Notes: generated from the letters alone by a model not told the origin. A DNA stretch of 23,292 bases from OPU3-GD-OMZ sp001901525 (GCA_963981505.1 CAXCEI010000022.1:1-23292), one strand, 5' to 3'; counted from the stretch's first letter, positions 7,090 to 14,607 are shown. Program-made: numbers and translations.

Positions 7090-7473
7090 ATGAATCTAGA
7101 AAAAGTTATTTTCGGTTTTTTCATTGTATTAGCAATGACCTTAAATTTCGGTTTTTTCTTAGGAGAAATTGATAACCCCGCACATCATAATGTTTATGAA
7201 TTGTTTGCTGTTGTGGTCGTGAATTTTCTGGCGACAGGTTTAAAATTGGGAGACAGGTCTCAAGTGGGTGCTGTTTTATTATCAACCAGTTTAGTCGCAG
7301 ATTTACAATTGATAGTTGCGGTTTTTTACTGGACAACAGCCGTTCACATTTCAATGGTGGGATTAACACCCGAAGTGATGGCCAGTATTGTGGCATTATC
7401 GGGCGGGGCACTTTTAGCTAATGTGGTTTCAGTTGTTATTTTAGTAGCAGACACCCTGATGTCACGCTTATAA
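7090..7473 (+). CDS. Small membrane protein next to a K+ channel (DUF6394-like)
   Basis: The 127-residue protein has three to four hydrophobic segments (about 5-25, 37-52, 62-90 and 97-122) separated by short loops, no signal peptide cleavage motif and no cysteines. Its length, its start (MNLEKVIFGFFIVLAMTLNFGFF) and its place directly before an RCK potassium-channel gene match what I recall of family DUF6394; I could not verify this. A strong GGAGG (7079-7083) sits six bases from the ATG, stronger than for most genes here. The channel gene starts 31 bp after the stop. The pairing suggests an accessory subunit or regulator of the channel, which is inference from position only. Confidence 0.72.
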   Translation: MNLEKVIFGFFIVLAMTLNFGFFLGEIDNPAHHNVYELFAVVVVNFLATGLKLGDRSQVGAVLLSTSLVADLQLIVAVFYWTTAVHISMVGLTPEVMASIVALSGGALLANVVSVVILVADTLMSRL

Positions 7474-7504
7474 ATATTATTATTTCTTAATTAAGTGTAA
7501 ATCA

Positions 7505-9253
7505 ATGGCTGCTACAGTTGATCTGAGTCGTGTAATCTTCATTGTGTTACGGGAAATGCGTAAGCCAATTCTGGCTATCATTATCGTTTATTCCCTTTCG
7601 ATTGTGGGAATGGTCATCATTCCGGGACCTGTGGTGGATGGCAAAGCGCAATATTTAAGTATTTTTCATGCTTTTTATTTCATGACGTATACGGCAACAA
7701 CGACAGGGTTTGGAGAAATACCTTTTCCATTTAGCAATGCCCAGCGTTTTTGGGCTATCGTTTGCTTGTATATTAGTGTTATTACTTGGTTTTATGCGAT
7801 TGGTAGTATTATTCGTCTAGTACAGAACCCTTATTTGGGAAAAGCTCTGGCTGAGCATGATTTTTCTAATAAAGTTGAACGGATTTCAGGTGATTTTTTT
7901 ATCATTTGTGGTTTTGGCGATACCGGCAGTGTTTTAGCACGGGGATTAAGTGATGCCCGGTTAACAGCCGTTATTATTGATAGTAGTGAGGAACGTATTA
8001 AGGCCTTGCAATTGCGTGATTATAAGGTGCCTATGCCAGGTTTATTTGCAGATGCGAGTGTTCCAAAACATTTAATTGAAGCAGGAATCAGGCGAGCTGA
8101 TTGTAAGGCAATCGTATCGGTAACCAGTAATGAAGAAACCAACCTTAAGATTTCAGCAATGGCCAGAATTTTAAACCCAGGAATTGACGTGATTACCAAG
8201 TCAAAAGTTGAGATTTGGGAAGAAACACTGGCAACTATTGGGGGTAAGGTTCATATTATTGATCCATTTAAAACGTATGCTCAGTTATTAGCTTTCTCTA
8301 TTGTGCAGCGTTATTTTTACTCCTTTAATAATTGGTTAGTAGGGGATAAATCTACTGAATTAGAGCAACCGCTGAGTCCTCCTAATCAAGGACTTTGGAT
8401 TATCTGTGGTTTTGGGCGTATGGGGCAGGAAATTAAACGGGCATTAAATAAACAAGGCCTAAGAACTGCCATTATTGATCCTAAGCCGATTAGTCCTGAT
8501 GAGGAGAATGTTGAGAAATTTGTTTTAGGGTTAACGACGGTCAGAACATTAAAGTTAGCAGGTATTGAACAAGCTGTGGGTATTGTGACAGGAACAGATG
8601 ATGATGGTCAGAATGTCAGTATTTTATTAAATGCGCGTTCGATAAATCCCAATGTTTTTACCGTGGTTAGGCAAAATTCCCATGAGAATTTTGCAGCTTT
8701 TCAGGCAGCTAAGGCTGATATGGTGATGCAACCCTCTTTGGTTGCCGCAAGACGGATTATGTTGTTATTGAAAGCACCGTTACTGAAGCCATTTTTTAAG
8801 TATTTTTTGGTTCATCAGGATCGTGATCATGAAATGAATGACGTGATCAGTTGGGTGAAGATGTGTGTTGGAGATGGCGATAAGGTGCCGCCGTTGTTAA
8901 CATCATTTGATATCACAGATAAAAATGCAAAAGTTTTAATGCGTGTTCTAGAGAATGACTCGGTTCAATTAGGTGATTTACTTAAAGACCCAAGAAACAG
9001 AACAAAACCGCTCGATTTAGTGGCATTGGTGGTCCAGTCAGATGAAGGAAAGGTAATTATTTTGCCGGGGAGTGATTATTTGGTTAAAGCAGGTGATCAA
9101 TTGTTATTGTGTGGCACTGATTTGGGTTATAGGTTGTTTTTAGCCACGGTTAATAATGAATATAAACTTTATCATGTGCGAACAGGGCTACGTCAACCGC
9201 GGAGTTTTTTTATGCAATGGTACGTGCGCAAAATGGGTCGAGAAGGTCTGTAA
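7505..9253 (+). CDS. Two-TM potassium channel with two RCK/TrkA-N domains
   Basis: The 582-residue protein has TM1 (about 20-40), a pore helix and selectivity filter TTTGFGE (65-71), TM2 (about 83-103), then two cytosolic NAD-binding Rossmann domains of the RCK/TrkA-N type starting at ICGFGDTG (134-141) and ICGFGRMG (298-305), and a C-terminal TrkA-C-like region (about 480-560, with VIILPGSDYLVKAGDQLLL). The filter corresponds to the TVGYG/TTGFG signature of K+ channels. Single-pore subunits with two RCK domains in tandem resemble GsuK and related prokaryotic channels, which assemble as tetramers with an octameric gating ring controlled by nucleotides or ions. It is preceded by a small membrane protein in the same unit and followed by a strong terminator. 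Confidence 0.87.
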   Translation: MAATVDLSRVIFIVLREMRKPILAIIIVYSLSIVGMVIIPGPVVDGKAQYLSIFHAFYFMTYTATTTGFGEIPFPFSNAQRFWAIVCLYISVITWFYAIGSIIRLVQNPYLGKALAEHDFSNKVERISGDFFIICGFGDTGSVLARGLSDARLTAVIIDSSEERIKALQLRDYKVPMPGLFADASVPKHLIEAGIRRADCKAIVSVTSNEETNLKISAMARILNPGIDVITKSKVEIWEETLATIGGKVHIIDPFKTYAQLLAFSIVQRYFYSFNNWLVGDKSTELEQPLSPPNQGLWIICGFGRMGQEIKRALNKQGLRTAIIDPKPISPDEENVEKFVLGLTTVRTLKLAGIEQAVGIVTGTDDDGQNVSILLNARSINPNVFTVVRQNSHENFAAFQAAKADMVMQPSLVAARRIMLLLKAPLLKPFFKYFLVHQDRDHEMNDVISWVKMCVGDGDKVPPLLTSFDITDKNAKVLMRVLENDSVQLGDLLKDPRNRTKPLDLVALVVQSDEGKVIILPGSDYLVKAGDQLLLCGTDLGYRLFLATVNNEYKLYHVRTGLRQPRSFFMQWYVRKMGREGL

Positions 9254-9270
9254 ATTAGTAAAGATATGAG

Positions 9271-9300
9271 AAAAAGGCGCTATTGATCGCGCCTTTTTTT
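9271..9300. terminator. Bidirectional intrinsic terminator between the channel gene and ispH
   Basis: GGCGC (9276-9280) pairs with GCGCC (9289-9293). The stem is preceded by AAAAA (9271-9275) and followed by TTTTTTT (9294-9300), so it works on both strands. It lies between the convergent ends of the potassium channel gene (9253) and ispH (9314), and is the clearest terminator in the window. Confidence 0.9.
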
Positions 9301-9313
9301 CAGCAAGTATGCT

Positions 9314-10267
9314 TTAGCTACGAGCCATGTGTTGTTTGAGTTCTTTAGGGAGCGAGAAAACAACTTTTTCTTCAATACCGGCATTTTCTTCTGCGGTGTG
9401 TCCACCCCAAGCCTGGAGTTGTTTGATAACTTGTTGAACAAGAACTTCGGGTGCTGATGCACCTGCTGAGACTCCGACGGTATTAATATCGGTAAACCAA
9501 CCTTGATCTAGGTCGGCGGCGGTATCAATTAAATAAGCAGGTTTGCCGAGTTGTACGGCAATTTCTCTTAATCTATTTGAGTTAGAACTATTGGGTGAAC
9601 CGACCACTAAAATTAAATCTGCTTTGCTTGCTAAATCAGTGACCGCATCTTGCCGGTTTTGTGTTGCATAGCAAATGTCGTCTTTTTTCTGTTCTTGAAT
9701 AGAGGGAAACTGTTTTTTGAGTGCTTGAACCATGGCATGAGTATCAGTCATGGACAGGGTTGTTTGTGTCACATAAGCTAAATTTTCAGGGTTGTTTAGC
9801 TTAAGTGATTTAACATCTTCCGGGGTTTCGACGAGGTAAATGTTGCCATTATCTGTGCATTTCTCATATTGCCCCATTGTTCCTTCTACCTCAGGGTGGC
9901 CTTCGTGACCAATTAATACGACCTCTTTATCCGCTTTGGCGTGTTTGGCAACTTGAATATGGACCTTGGTTACCAGTGGGCAAGTTGCATCGAAGACGGT
10001 CAGGTTACGTTCTTTAGCCTGATTTTTAACTTTTTTAGAAACACCGTGCGCACTGAAAATGAGGTAGGATCCTTCAGGGACATCGTTTACATCCTCAATA
10101 AAAATAGCCCCTTTATCTCTTAGACCTTCTACGACAGTGCGATTATGGACGACTTCATGGCGAACATAGATCGGTGCTCCAAAGGTATCAATGGCATGGT
10201 CAACAATGTCTATAGCACGGTCAACACCGGCGCAGAAACCACGGGGGTTGGCGAGTATTATTTGCAT
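9314..10267 (-). CDS. ispH: 4-hydroxy-3-methylbut-2-enyl diphosphate reductase
   Basis: The product (317 residues from ATG at 10265-10267) begins MQIILANPRGFCAGVDRAI, the standard IspH start. The three cluster cysteines are Cys12, Cys96 (DATCPLVTKVH) and Cys199 (ICYATQNRQ). Substrate residues are visible in VRHEVVHNR (His41), SAHGVS (His74) and IGHEGHPEVEGT (His124, Glu126). IspH is the last enzyme of the MEP pathway and reduces HMBPP to IPP and DMAPP in the cytoplasm with a 4Fe-4S cluster. The frame is open 43 codons further upstream, into the rraA end, but those residues have no family match. rraA lies 34 bp upstream on the same strand and may share its transcript. Confidence 0.95.
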   Translation of the reverse strand: MQIILANPRGFCAGVDRAIDIVDHAIDTFGAPIYVRHEVVHNRTVVEGLRDKGAIFIEDVNDVPEGSYLIFSAHGVSKKVKNQAKERNLTVFDATCPLVTKVHIQVAKHAKADKEVVLIGHEGHPEVEGTMGQYEKCTDNGNIYLVETPEDVKSLKLNNPENLAYVTQTTLSMTDTHAMVQALKKQFPSIQEQKKDDICYATQNRQDAVTDLASKADLILVVGSPNSSNSNRLREIAVQLGKPAYLIDTAADLDQGWFTDINTVGVSAGASAPEVLVQQVIKQLQAWGGHTAEENAGIEEKVVFSLPKELKQHMARS

Positions 10268-10301
10268 ATTTATCTGATAAGTGGTTGTTATGGGGGGTAT
10301 T

Positions 10302-10787
10302 CTACCTGATTCTTTCTTTAGAAACGACAATGCCGTCTGGATCTGAATAAATATAATGGTCCGGTTCAAAGGTGATGCCAGCGAAATTAATAACAAGTCC
10401 CTGAGTTCCAGTCCCTTTTTTTTGTGATTTTAAGGGGTGTGCTGCCAGTGCCTTAATGCCAATTGGCAGCTGATTGATTTGTTCGGTATCACGAATGCAG
10501 CCATTGATAACAATGCCTTGCCAGCCATTTTCATGGGCGATAAGTGCTAAATTATCACCTAACAGGGCGCAATTTAAGGAGCCTTGACCATCAATCACTA
10601 GGACGCGATGATCGACAGATTGCTCAAGGGTGTTTCTAACCAGTACATTATCTTCCAGAACGTTGAGGGTCGTTATTTGCCCAGAGAACTTGCAGTTGCC
10701 GCCAAAATTTTTGAAAATAGGTTCAGCAATTTGGAACCCTGACAATGAACTGTGCGCATCGCATAAATCGGTTGTGAATAGAGTCAT
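10302..10787 (-). CDS. rraA: RraA-family protein (regulator of ribonuclease E activity A)
   Basis: The 161-residue protein matches RraA in length and motifs: an N-terminal TTDLCDAH (5-12), FGGNCKFSGQITTL, VLVIDGQGSLNCALLGDNLA (glycine-rich ligand loop), WQGIVINGCIRDTEQI and the C-terminal DPDGIVVSKE. In E. coli RraA trimers bind the C-terminal scaffold of RNase E and inhibit mRNA decay. The same fold occurs in HMG/CHA aldolases, but the short length and the closeness to the RraA consensus favour the regulator. The start ATG lacks a clear ribosome-binding site. A TATAAT on the minus strand about 25 bp upstream may be its promoter. Confidence 0.9.
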   Translation of the reverse strand: MTLFTTDLCDAHSSLSGFQIAEPIFKNFGGNCKFSGQITTLNVLEDNVLVRNTLEQSVDHRVLVIDGQGSLNCALLGDNLALIAHENGWQGIVINGCIRDTEQINQLPIGIKALAAHPLKSQKKGTGTQGLVINFAGITFEPDHYIYSDPDGIVVSKERIR

Positions 10788-10808
10788 ATCATGTAAGCAA
10801 ATAGGGTT

Positions 10809-10814
10809 ATTATA
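10809..10814 (-). promoter_or_regulatory. Candidate -10 element for rraA-ispH
   Basis: The minus strand reads TATAAT, 22 bp before the rraA start codon. TTAGCG, 16 bp further upstream (10831-10836), is a poor -35. The placement suits a short-leader transcript covering rraA and ispH. Confidence 0.35.
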
Positions 10815-10990
10815 ACAGGTGTTTTTAACTCGCTAAGGAATCTGAACAGAGTTTAATAATCAGCTTATTTGATAGGCCTGAGTGGTAGCCAGTTAGAAAA
10901 GTTCAACGGCAGGGAACTTTACTGGGTCAATGGGGTTTAGCGTGTTATACGTTATTTTTTTAAATAATTACAGGTGATAAGAGGCATTAA

Positions 10991-11131
10991 ATGGGGGTAT
11001 TATTTGCAATTTTAGCCGTGGTGTTAATTGTGGGGAGTGCTTTAATTTTATTGCGTAACGCAAAATCCACCAAAGTGCCTGATTCTGTCAGGCCTAAGCC
11101 TTACGAGGACGATGAAACGGATAACTGGTAA
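10991..11131 (+). CDS. Small single-pass membrane protein, DUF2897-like (46 aa)
   Basis: The ATG at 10991 is preceded by AAGAGG with a suitable spacer; the frame ends with TAA at 11129-11131. The peptide has one hydrophobic helix (MGVLFAILAVVLIVGSALILL, 1-21), a short basic stretch (RNAKSTK), a proline-rich linker and an acidic tail ending EDDETDNW. This architecture of an N-terminal helix, positive charges just after it and a D/W-rich tail is what I recall for DUF2897 proteins of gammaproteobacteria; no function is known for them. It lies alone between rraA (divergent) and dtd (convergent). Confidence 0.68.
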   Translation: MGVLFAILAVVLIVGSALILLRNAKSTKVPDSVRPKPYEDDETDNW

Positions 11132-11154
11132 CAATCTAACAAGGCGGTATGTTG

Positions 11155-11595
11155 TTATTTGGTACGTAATGTAAAGGTCACTGGGCCGTTATTGGTTAAG
11201 ATGACTTGCATATCGGCTCCAAAAAAGCCGGCCTCAACCGTTGGGTATTGTTGTTTGGCCGTTGTGACTAAATAATTAAACATTTTTTTGCCGCGTTCAG
11301 GTGATGCTGTCGGCGTGAAGCTAGGGCGATTACCATTGTCAGTATCTGCAGCAAGCGTGAATTGAGGGACGAGTAATAAGCCGCCATTAATCTGCTTGAG
11401 AGAAAGATTCATTCGATTATTTGAGTCAGAAAAAATACGGTAATTTAAGAGTCGTTGGAGCAATCGTTCGGCGTGTGCTTCATCATCTTGTTTCTCAATA
11501 GCAACGAGTGCAAGAATACCTTGATTGATTTGACCTATTGGAGCATCGTTAACGGTTACCGTTGCAGAGGATACGCGCTGTATGATTGTAATCAT
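11155..11595 (-). CDS. dtd: D-aminoacyl-tRNA deacylase
   Basis: The 146-residue protein has the typical length and start (MITIIQRVSSATVTVN). It carries the family segments LLVPQFTLAADTDNGNRPSF, where the usual Ser of SQFTL is Pro, FFGADMQVILTNNGPVTF with the Gly-Pro-Val-Thr motif that recognises the D-aminoacyl group, and the basic C-terminus. Dtd hydrolyses D-aminoacyl-tRNAs (and glycyl-tRNA-Ala) in the cytoplasm as a proofreading step. The Ser-to-Pro change is in a conserved motif but probably tolerated, since the flanking residues are intact. It is divergent from the nuclease gene with only about 50 bp between the starts. Confidence 0.93.
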   Translation of the reverse strand: MITIIQRVSSATVTVNDAPIGQINQGILALVAIEKQDDEAHAERLLQRLLNYRIFSDSNNRMNLSLKQINGGLLLVPQFTLAADTDNGNRPSFTPTASPERGKKMFNYLVTTAKQQYPTVEAGFFGADMQVILTNNGPVTFTLRTK

Positions 11596-11646
11596 GAAAA
11601 AGGATAGATTTTTTAAAATAGCCTTATTTTGTCATTGATTTATAAA

Positions 11647-12480
11647 ATGCTAAAGAAAAATATCGGTCTAATCAGTTTGGCTTTTTTGGTTTTTTTTTCC
11701 GAAAGCTTGACCGCGAAAGTCTTTTTCTGGGACGGCCGTGATGGTCAACGTTATTATTCAGATCAAGATCCGAAGGGCATAGAGGCTAACGAAATGCCGT
11801 TGACCGGGGATACGTTCTATTCAGTTATTAAGGTCTACGATGGGGATACCGTGCTTTTAGGTAACCGGTTAAAAGTACGGCTGTTGAGCATTAATACTCC
11901 TGAGATTGAGCGATACAATAAGCCTGAAGAGGCCGGTGGTGAGAGCGCTCGAGAGGGGTTGATTGCATTGTTAGGCGGACAAAAGGTGCGTCTTGAAATC
12001 GATGTGGAGAGGCAGGACAAATATGGGCGAACGTTAGCGCATCTTTTTACAACATCGGGATTACACCTCAATCTTGAAATGGTGAAGCGGGGTTGGGCAA
12101 CGGTTAGTCTTCATCCGCCTAATTTAAAATATTCGACCCCAATGCTGTTAGCACAACAATGGGCGCAATCGGAGCAAATTGCACTTTGGGGGATGAATGA
12201 GTATCAACCTAAAGTGATTGCTGATGGTTTAGCAAAGAGAAGTTATGGTTGGCAACGATTAATCGGAACGGTACGAGCTGCGACCCTGAAGCGCAAGTAT
12301 GCCTATCTCAGTATTGATTCGGGTGAATTAATGATCAGAATTCCCCGGGCTAATTTGTCTTTTTTTCCTGATGTGATGACCTATCTTGATAAGAAAGTAG
12401 AAATAAGAGGGTGGGTTTCACGCCGAGGAAAGGGGCGTTCTGTTTTGGTTCGTCACCCCAGTGCCTTGTTGATTCGTTAG
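11647..12480 (+). CDS. Exported SNase-like (thermonuclease) nuclease
   Basis: From ATG 11647 the product has 277 residues. It has a signal peptide (about 1-23, KKN then a hydrophobic core), a short KVFFWDGRDGQRYYSDQDP segment resembling the start of DUF4124 domains (24-42), an SNase domain (about 55-185), and an OB-like C-terminal region (about 205-277). SNase active-site positions can be aligned: DGDTV (Asp65), VRLLSINTPE (Arg78, Glu86) and DKYGRTLA (Arg128). The calcium-ligand Asp of staphylococcal nuclease (Asp40, in DTPE) is Asn83 here. The catalytic Arg/Glu/Arg are present, so phosphodiesterase activity is plausible. An upstream in-frame TTG at 11629 is possible but no ribosome-binding site favours it. 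Confidence 0.8.
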   Translation: MLKKNIGLISLAFLVFFSESLTAKVFFWDGRDGQRYYSDQDPKGIEANEMPLTGDTFYSVIKVYDGDTVLLGNRLKVRLLSINTPEIERYNKPEEAGGESAREGLIALLGGQKVRLEIDVERQDKYGRTLAHLFTTSGLHLNLEMVKRGWATVSLHPPNLKYSTPMLLAQQWAQSEQIALWGMNEYQPKVIADGLAKRSYGWQRLIGTVRAATLKRKYAYLSIDSGELMIRIPRANLSFFPDVMTYLDKKVEIRGWVSRRGKGRSVLVRHPSALLIR

Positions 12481-12536
12481 TGTTTATTGTTTTAGTTGCT
12501 TGAGCCGTTGGTCACTGATCTGCTGACAGTAGGTAT

Positions 12537-12761
12537 CTATTTGATAACTTTATTGAGCCAGCTTTTTAAGATTTTTTTGGGTGGCATGATTTTAGACTCA
12601 ATTATAGTTAATAATCGGTCTTCTTTTTCGTCATGTCTTTGTTGAAGTGCCTTTAAATCCAGTTGTAATTGGATGATTTGTTGCTGTAGAAATTGTACGT
12701 AAGGGGGCTGGTTTTCGTGTGTAGCGTTATTATGGAGAGGCTGTTTTTTTATCGGTCTCAT
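12537..12761 (-). CDS. Short coiled-coil protein, paralogue of the upstream gene (74 aa)
   Basis: No known family was recognised. The protein has a polar N-terminus (1-23), a predicted coiled coil beginning FLQQQIIQLQ (24-56) and a basic amphipathic tail (KKILKSWLNKVIK). Residues 24-74 align without gaps with residues 106-156 of the protein encoded just upstream, 24 of 51 identical by hand count, with matching FLQQQI, RLLTxIE and LKxxLxK positions. It lacks the membrane segment of that protein, so it may be its soluble partner and interact through the coiled coil. The 30-bp gap to the upstream stop suggests an operon. No clear ribosome-binding site precedes the ATG, so it could be a decaying duplicate. 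Confidence 0.55.
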   Translation of the reverse strand: MRPIKKQPLHNNATHENQPPYVQFLQQQIIQLQLDLKALQQRHDEKEDRLLTIIESKIMPPKKILKSWLNKVIK

Positions 12762-12791
12762 GGTTTTTCGCAGAAAATCAAAAGTCGTAGG

Positions 12792-13262
12792 TTATTTTAA
12801 CAATTTCTTTAAGAATTTTTTCAATACAAATGAGCGGCCAAAGAATTTATTTTCTATTAGGGTCAGTAATCTGTTTTCTCGTTCCTCAGACTTTTCTTTA
12901 AGTTCTGTAAGCTCTTTTTGTAGTCGAACGATTTGTTGTTGCAGAAAGAGTTCATTGTTGCTGGAGTTATGCGCTGGGTTATTACTAGGGTCTTCTTTAC
13001 CACCGGGAATGACGGTGGGGGTAAAGGCGTGAGAATCAAGCGTTACGTCTACAGGCTCTTGGCGTGGAATGAGTGTGGTATGGGGGGGCTTATTATGAGA
13101 TTTTTCAGTCGGTTGGATTTGACGGTAAAGAGAACGTGTGGTTTTACTGACAAGACGGGTTGCTTTGGCGACAGAAATAATCGAAATAATGGTGGCTATA
13201 GTTAAGACCTCAGTAGATTTACCAACCAGTTTAGAGGAGAGTAGAATTTTTTTAAAGGCCAT
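12792..13262 (-). CDS. Membrane-anchored coiled-coil protein of unknown function (156 aa)
   Basis: The product has a basic N-terminus, one hydrophobic segment (about 18-34, VLTIATIISIISVAKAT), a basic stretch after it (RLVSKTTRSLYRQ), a long polar Pro/Thr/Asn-rich linker (about 48-103), and a C-terminal coiled coil (106-140) ending in a Lys/Leu/Phe amphipathic helix (FVLKKFLKKLLK). No family was recognised. By the positive-inside rule the topology is ambiguous, since both flanks are basic. The C-terminal 51 residues are duplicated in the downstream gene. The tRNA-Arg gene lies about 220 bp upstream on the other strand. Reading frames on the opposite strand of this segment are Phe/Ser-rich and have no counterpart pattern. 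Confidence 0.6.
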   Translation of the reverse strand: MAFKKILLSSKLVGKSTEVLTIATIISIISVAKATRLVSKTTRSLYRQIQPTEKSHNKPPHTTLIPRQEPVDVTLDSHAFTPTVIPGGKEDPSNNPAHNSSNNELFLQQQIVRLQKELTELKEKSEERENRLLTLIENKFFGRSFVLKKFLKKLLK

Positions 13263-13461
13263 GATTATTGAATGATCCTGAGTAGTAATCGTTTCGTAGA
13301 TTATGGGTTAAAATATTAGGCTATTTAAAAGATACAAAAAGGTAAAACATATGAAGTGTATATGATTATTGTCTTAATAGGTACACGAGATAGGGCTTAG
13401 GATTAAAAAAAGGTTGTTTGTATTGTGCACGGTTATGAATAAGGTGCATTGATTATTTTGT

Positions 13462-13470
13462 TGTTATAAT
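13462..13470 (+). promoter_or_regulatory. Extended -10 promoter element for tRNA-Arg
   Basis: TGTTATAAT is a TGn extended -10 with a perfect TATAAT (13465-13470). It is placed so that transcription would start around 13477, only a few bases before the mature tRNA 5' end at 13481. There is no good -35, which an extended -10 can tolerate. Confidence 0.55.
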
Positions 13471-13480
13471 CATCAATTAT

Positions 13481-13557
13481 GTCCCCGTAGCATAACTGGA
13501 TAATGCAGACCCCTCCTAAGGGTCAGAGTAGAGGTTCGAATCCTCTCGGGGACGCCA
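13481..13557 (+). tRNA. tRNA-Arg (anticodon CCT)
   Basis: A complete cloverleaf can be drawn. The acceptor stem GTCCCCG (13481-13487) pairs with CGGGGAC (13547-13553); the discriminator is G13554 and the CCA end is encoded (13555-13557). The D arm is GCAT...ATGC. The anticodon stem GACCC/GGGTC (13508-13512 with 13520-13524) encloses the loop CTCCTAA with anticodon CCT at 13515-13517. The T arm is GAGG-TTCGAAT-CCTC. It reads the AGG arginine codon. No terminator with a T-tract follows directly. This tRNA is a frequent integration site for mobile elements in proteobacteria, but no integrase or repeated 3' end is present in the window. Confidence 0.96.
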
Positions 13558-13737
13558 TTTGTCGTGGGTTTTTTGCTCTTTATTAAGAGCAGATATATGT
13601 TGAAAACAAGAGGTTATATATTTTCCTTTTAGTATTCCATTGAGCGATTATCAGTAAGAGTTAGGGTATCCTAAAGAATAGCCATAACGTGGATAAACAC
13701 CTCTGGTAGTGCGTCAGTCCCTTATTGTGAGTGAATT

Positions 13738-14397
13738 ATGTTACCTAGGCCTAAAGCCGTTATTTTTGATCTTGACGGGACCTTATTAGATACCGAGCGA
13801 CTATACAGCTTGGCAACGCAAGAAATTGTTGATCCTTATGGGAAAACATTCGATTTGACCCTTAAAAGAAAGGTGATGGGCGGCGATGCCCGCGTTGGAG
13901 CCGCTTTAGTAATTAATCGTCTTGATCTGCCATTAACGGTTGATGATTTTCTGAATAAAAGAGCCGTAATACTTAAAAAGTTATTTGTTAATTCTCAAGA
14001 AATAGTGGGTGCTGGGGATTTTTTAGCCGAACTCAGTAGCAAAGGAATTCCTCTCGCGTTAGCCACCAGTTCTAATCAGGCATTGTGTCAGTTGAAATTG
14101 AGTCGCCATCGTTGGAAAACACTTTTTAGTGAAATAGTTTGCGGCGATAATCCGGGATTAAGTAATCCTAAACCTGCGCCTGATATTTTTCTGATGTGTG
14201 CACGTGCATTAAAGCAATCACCTTATAATTGTGTTGTTTTTGAAGATTCAGTGAATGGGATAACAGCGGCAGTGTCGGCAGGGATGTCTGTGGTGGCTAT
14301 TGAGAGCCCCTATGTTGCAACCGATGATCTGTCTGGAGCAGATGTGATAATAGAAAATTATCAACAGCACAGCCGCTTATTTGCACAGTGGGCATAA
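13738..14397 (+). CDS. HAD-superfamily phosphatase (beta-phosphoglucomutase/pseudouridine-phosphatase-like)
   Basis: The 219-residue protein has the four HAD motifs: FDLDGT with nucleophile Asp11 and acid/base Asp13, LATSSN (108-113), KPAPD with Lys145, and VVFEDSVNG (167-174, Glu169/Asp170). A helical cap (about 18-85) lies between motifs I and II, as in subfamily IA enzymes such as beta-phosphoglucomutase, GS1/HDHD1 pseudouridine 5'-phosphatase and YniC-type sugar phosphatases. The superfamily is certain; the substrate is not readable from sequence. It stands alone between the tRNA and dnaB, in the same direction as both. Confidence 0.85.
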   Translation: MLPRPKAVIFDLDGTLLDTERLYSLATQEIVDPYGKTFDLTLKRKVMGGDARVGAALVINRLDLPLTVDDFLNKRAVILKKLFVNSQEIVGAGDFLAELSSKGIPLALATSSNQALCQLKLSRHRWKTLFSEIVCGDNPGLSNPKPAPDIFLMCARALKQSPYNCVVFEDSVNGITAAVSAGMSVVAIESPYVATDDLSGADVIIENYQQHSRLFAQWA

Positions 14398-14596
14398 TAA
14401 CGGTTCCCAAATCACCAATACTGACCGAAGGCTGCTAAGTTTTACTGTCATTTCTATGGCGGATAGCAAATATCTTTTTAGGCCACGGCATTTTTGAGTT
14501 TGAAAAAATAAAATCGGTAGCATTTTTAGAATGACTCTGTCGGGAATAATGGCGTAGGAATTAACATTTAAATCAAATGACTCTAGCGATAATGAT

Positions 14597-14607
14597 CTTG
14601 GTATAAT
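14597..14607 (+). promoter_or_regulatory. Extended -10 promoter element for dnaB-alr-radA
   Basis: TTGGTATAAT includes a TGn extended -10 followed by a perfect TATAAT (14602-14607), 28 bp before the dnaB ATG. ATGACT at 14577-14582 is a weak -35 with 19-bp spacing. Transcription would start near 14614, giving a leader of about 20 nt. The rest of the 238-bp gap upstream (14398-14596) shows no gene or repeat. Confidence 0.55.

Noticed and set aside
10268..10396. Longer N-terminus for IspH
   Set aside because: The added 43 codons run into the rraA gene and have no family counterpart; MQIILANPRGFCAG is the standard start.
12484..12546. Minus-strand peptide end SYQIDTYCQQISDQRLKQLKQ-like frame after the 74-aa gene
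   Set aside because: It is closed by a stop only a few codons upstream and is too short to be a gene; possibly a remnant, but nothing supports it.
12760..13205. Plus-strand open frames opposite the larger coiled-coil gene
   Set aside because: They are rich in Phe, Ser and Cys, have no ribosome-binding site, and mirror the codons of the minus-strand gene, whose protein-level paralogy with its neighbour marks the minus strand as coding.
12481..13557. A mobile island inserted at tRNA-Arg
   Set aside because: No integrase, transposase or repeat of the tRNA 3' end was found; the neighbouring genes are small but show no mobility signature.
13575..13590. Hairpin GCTCTT-TATT-AAGAGC after tRNA-Arg as a terminator
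   Set aside because: The T-tract lies before the stem, not after it, on the plus strand, and the minus strand has A's after it, so it is not an intrinsic terminator for either direction. It may still act in RNA processing.
14451..14500. Short plus-strand peptide frame in the gap before dnaB
   Set aside because: Only 13 codons, without a ribosome-binding site or conservation evidence.
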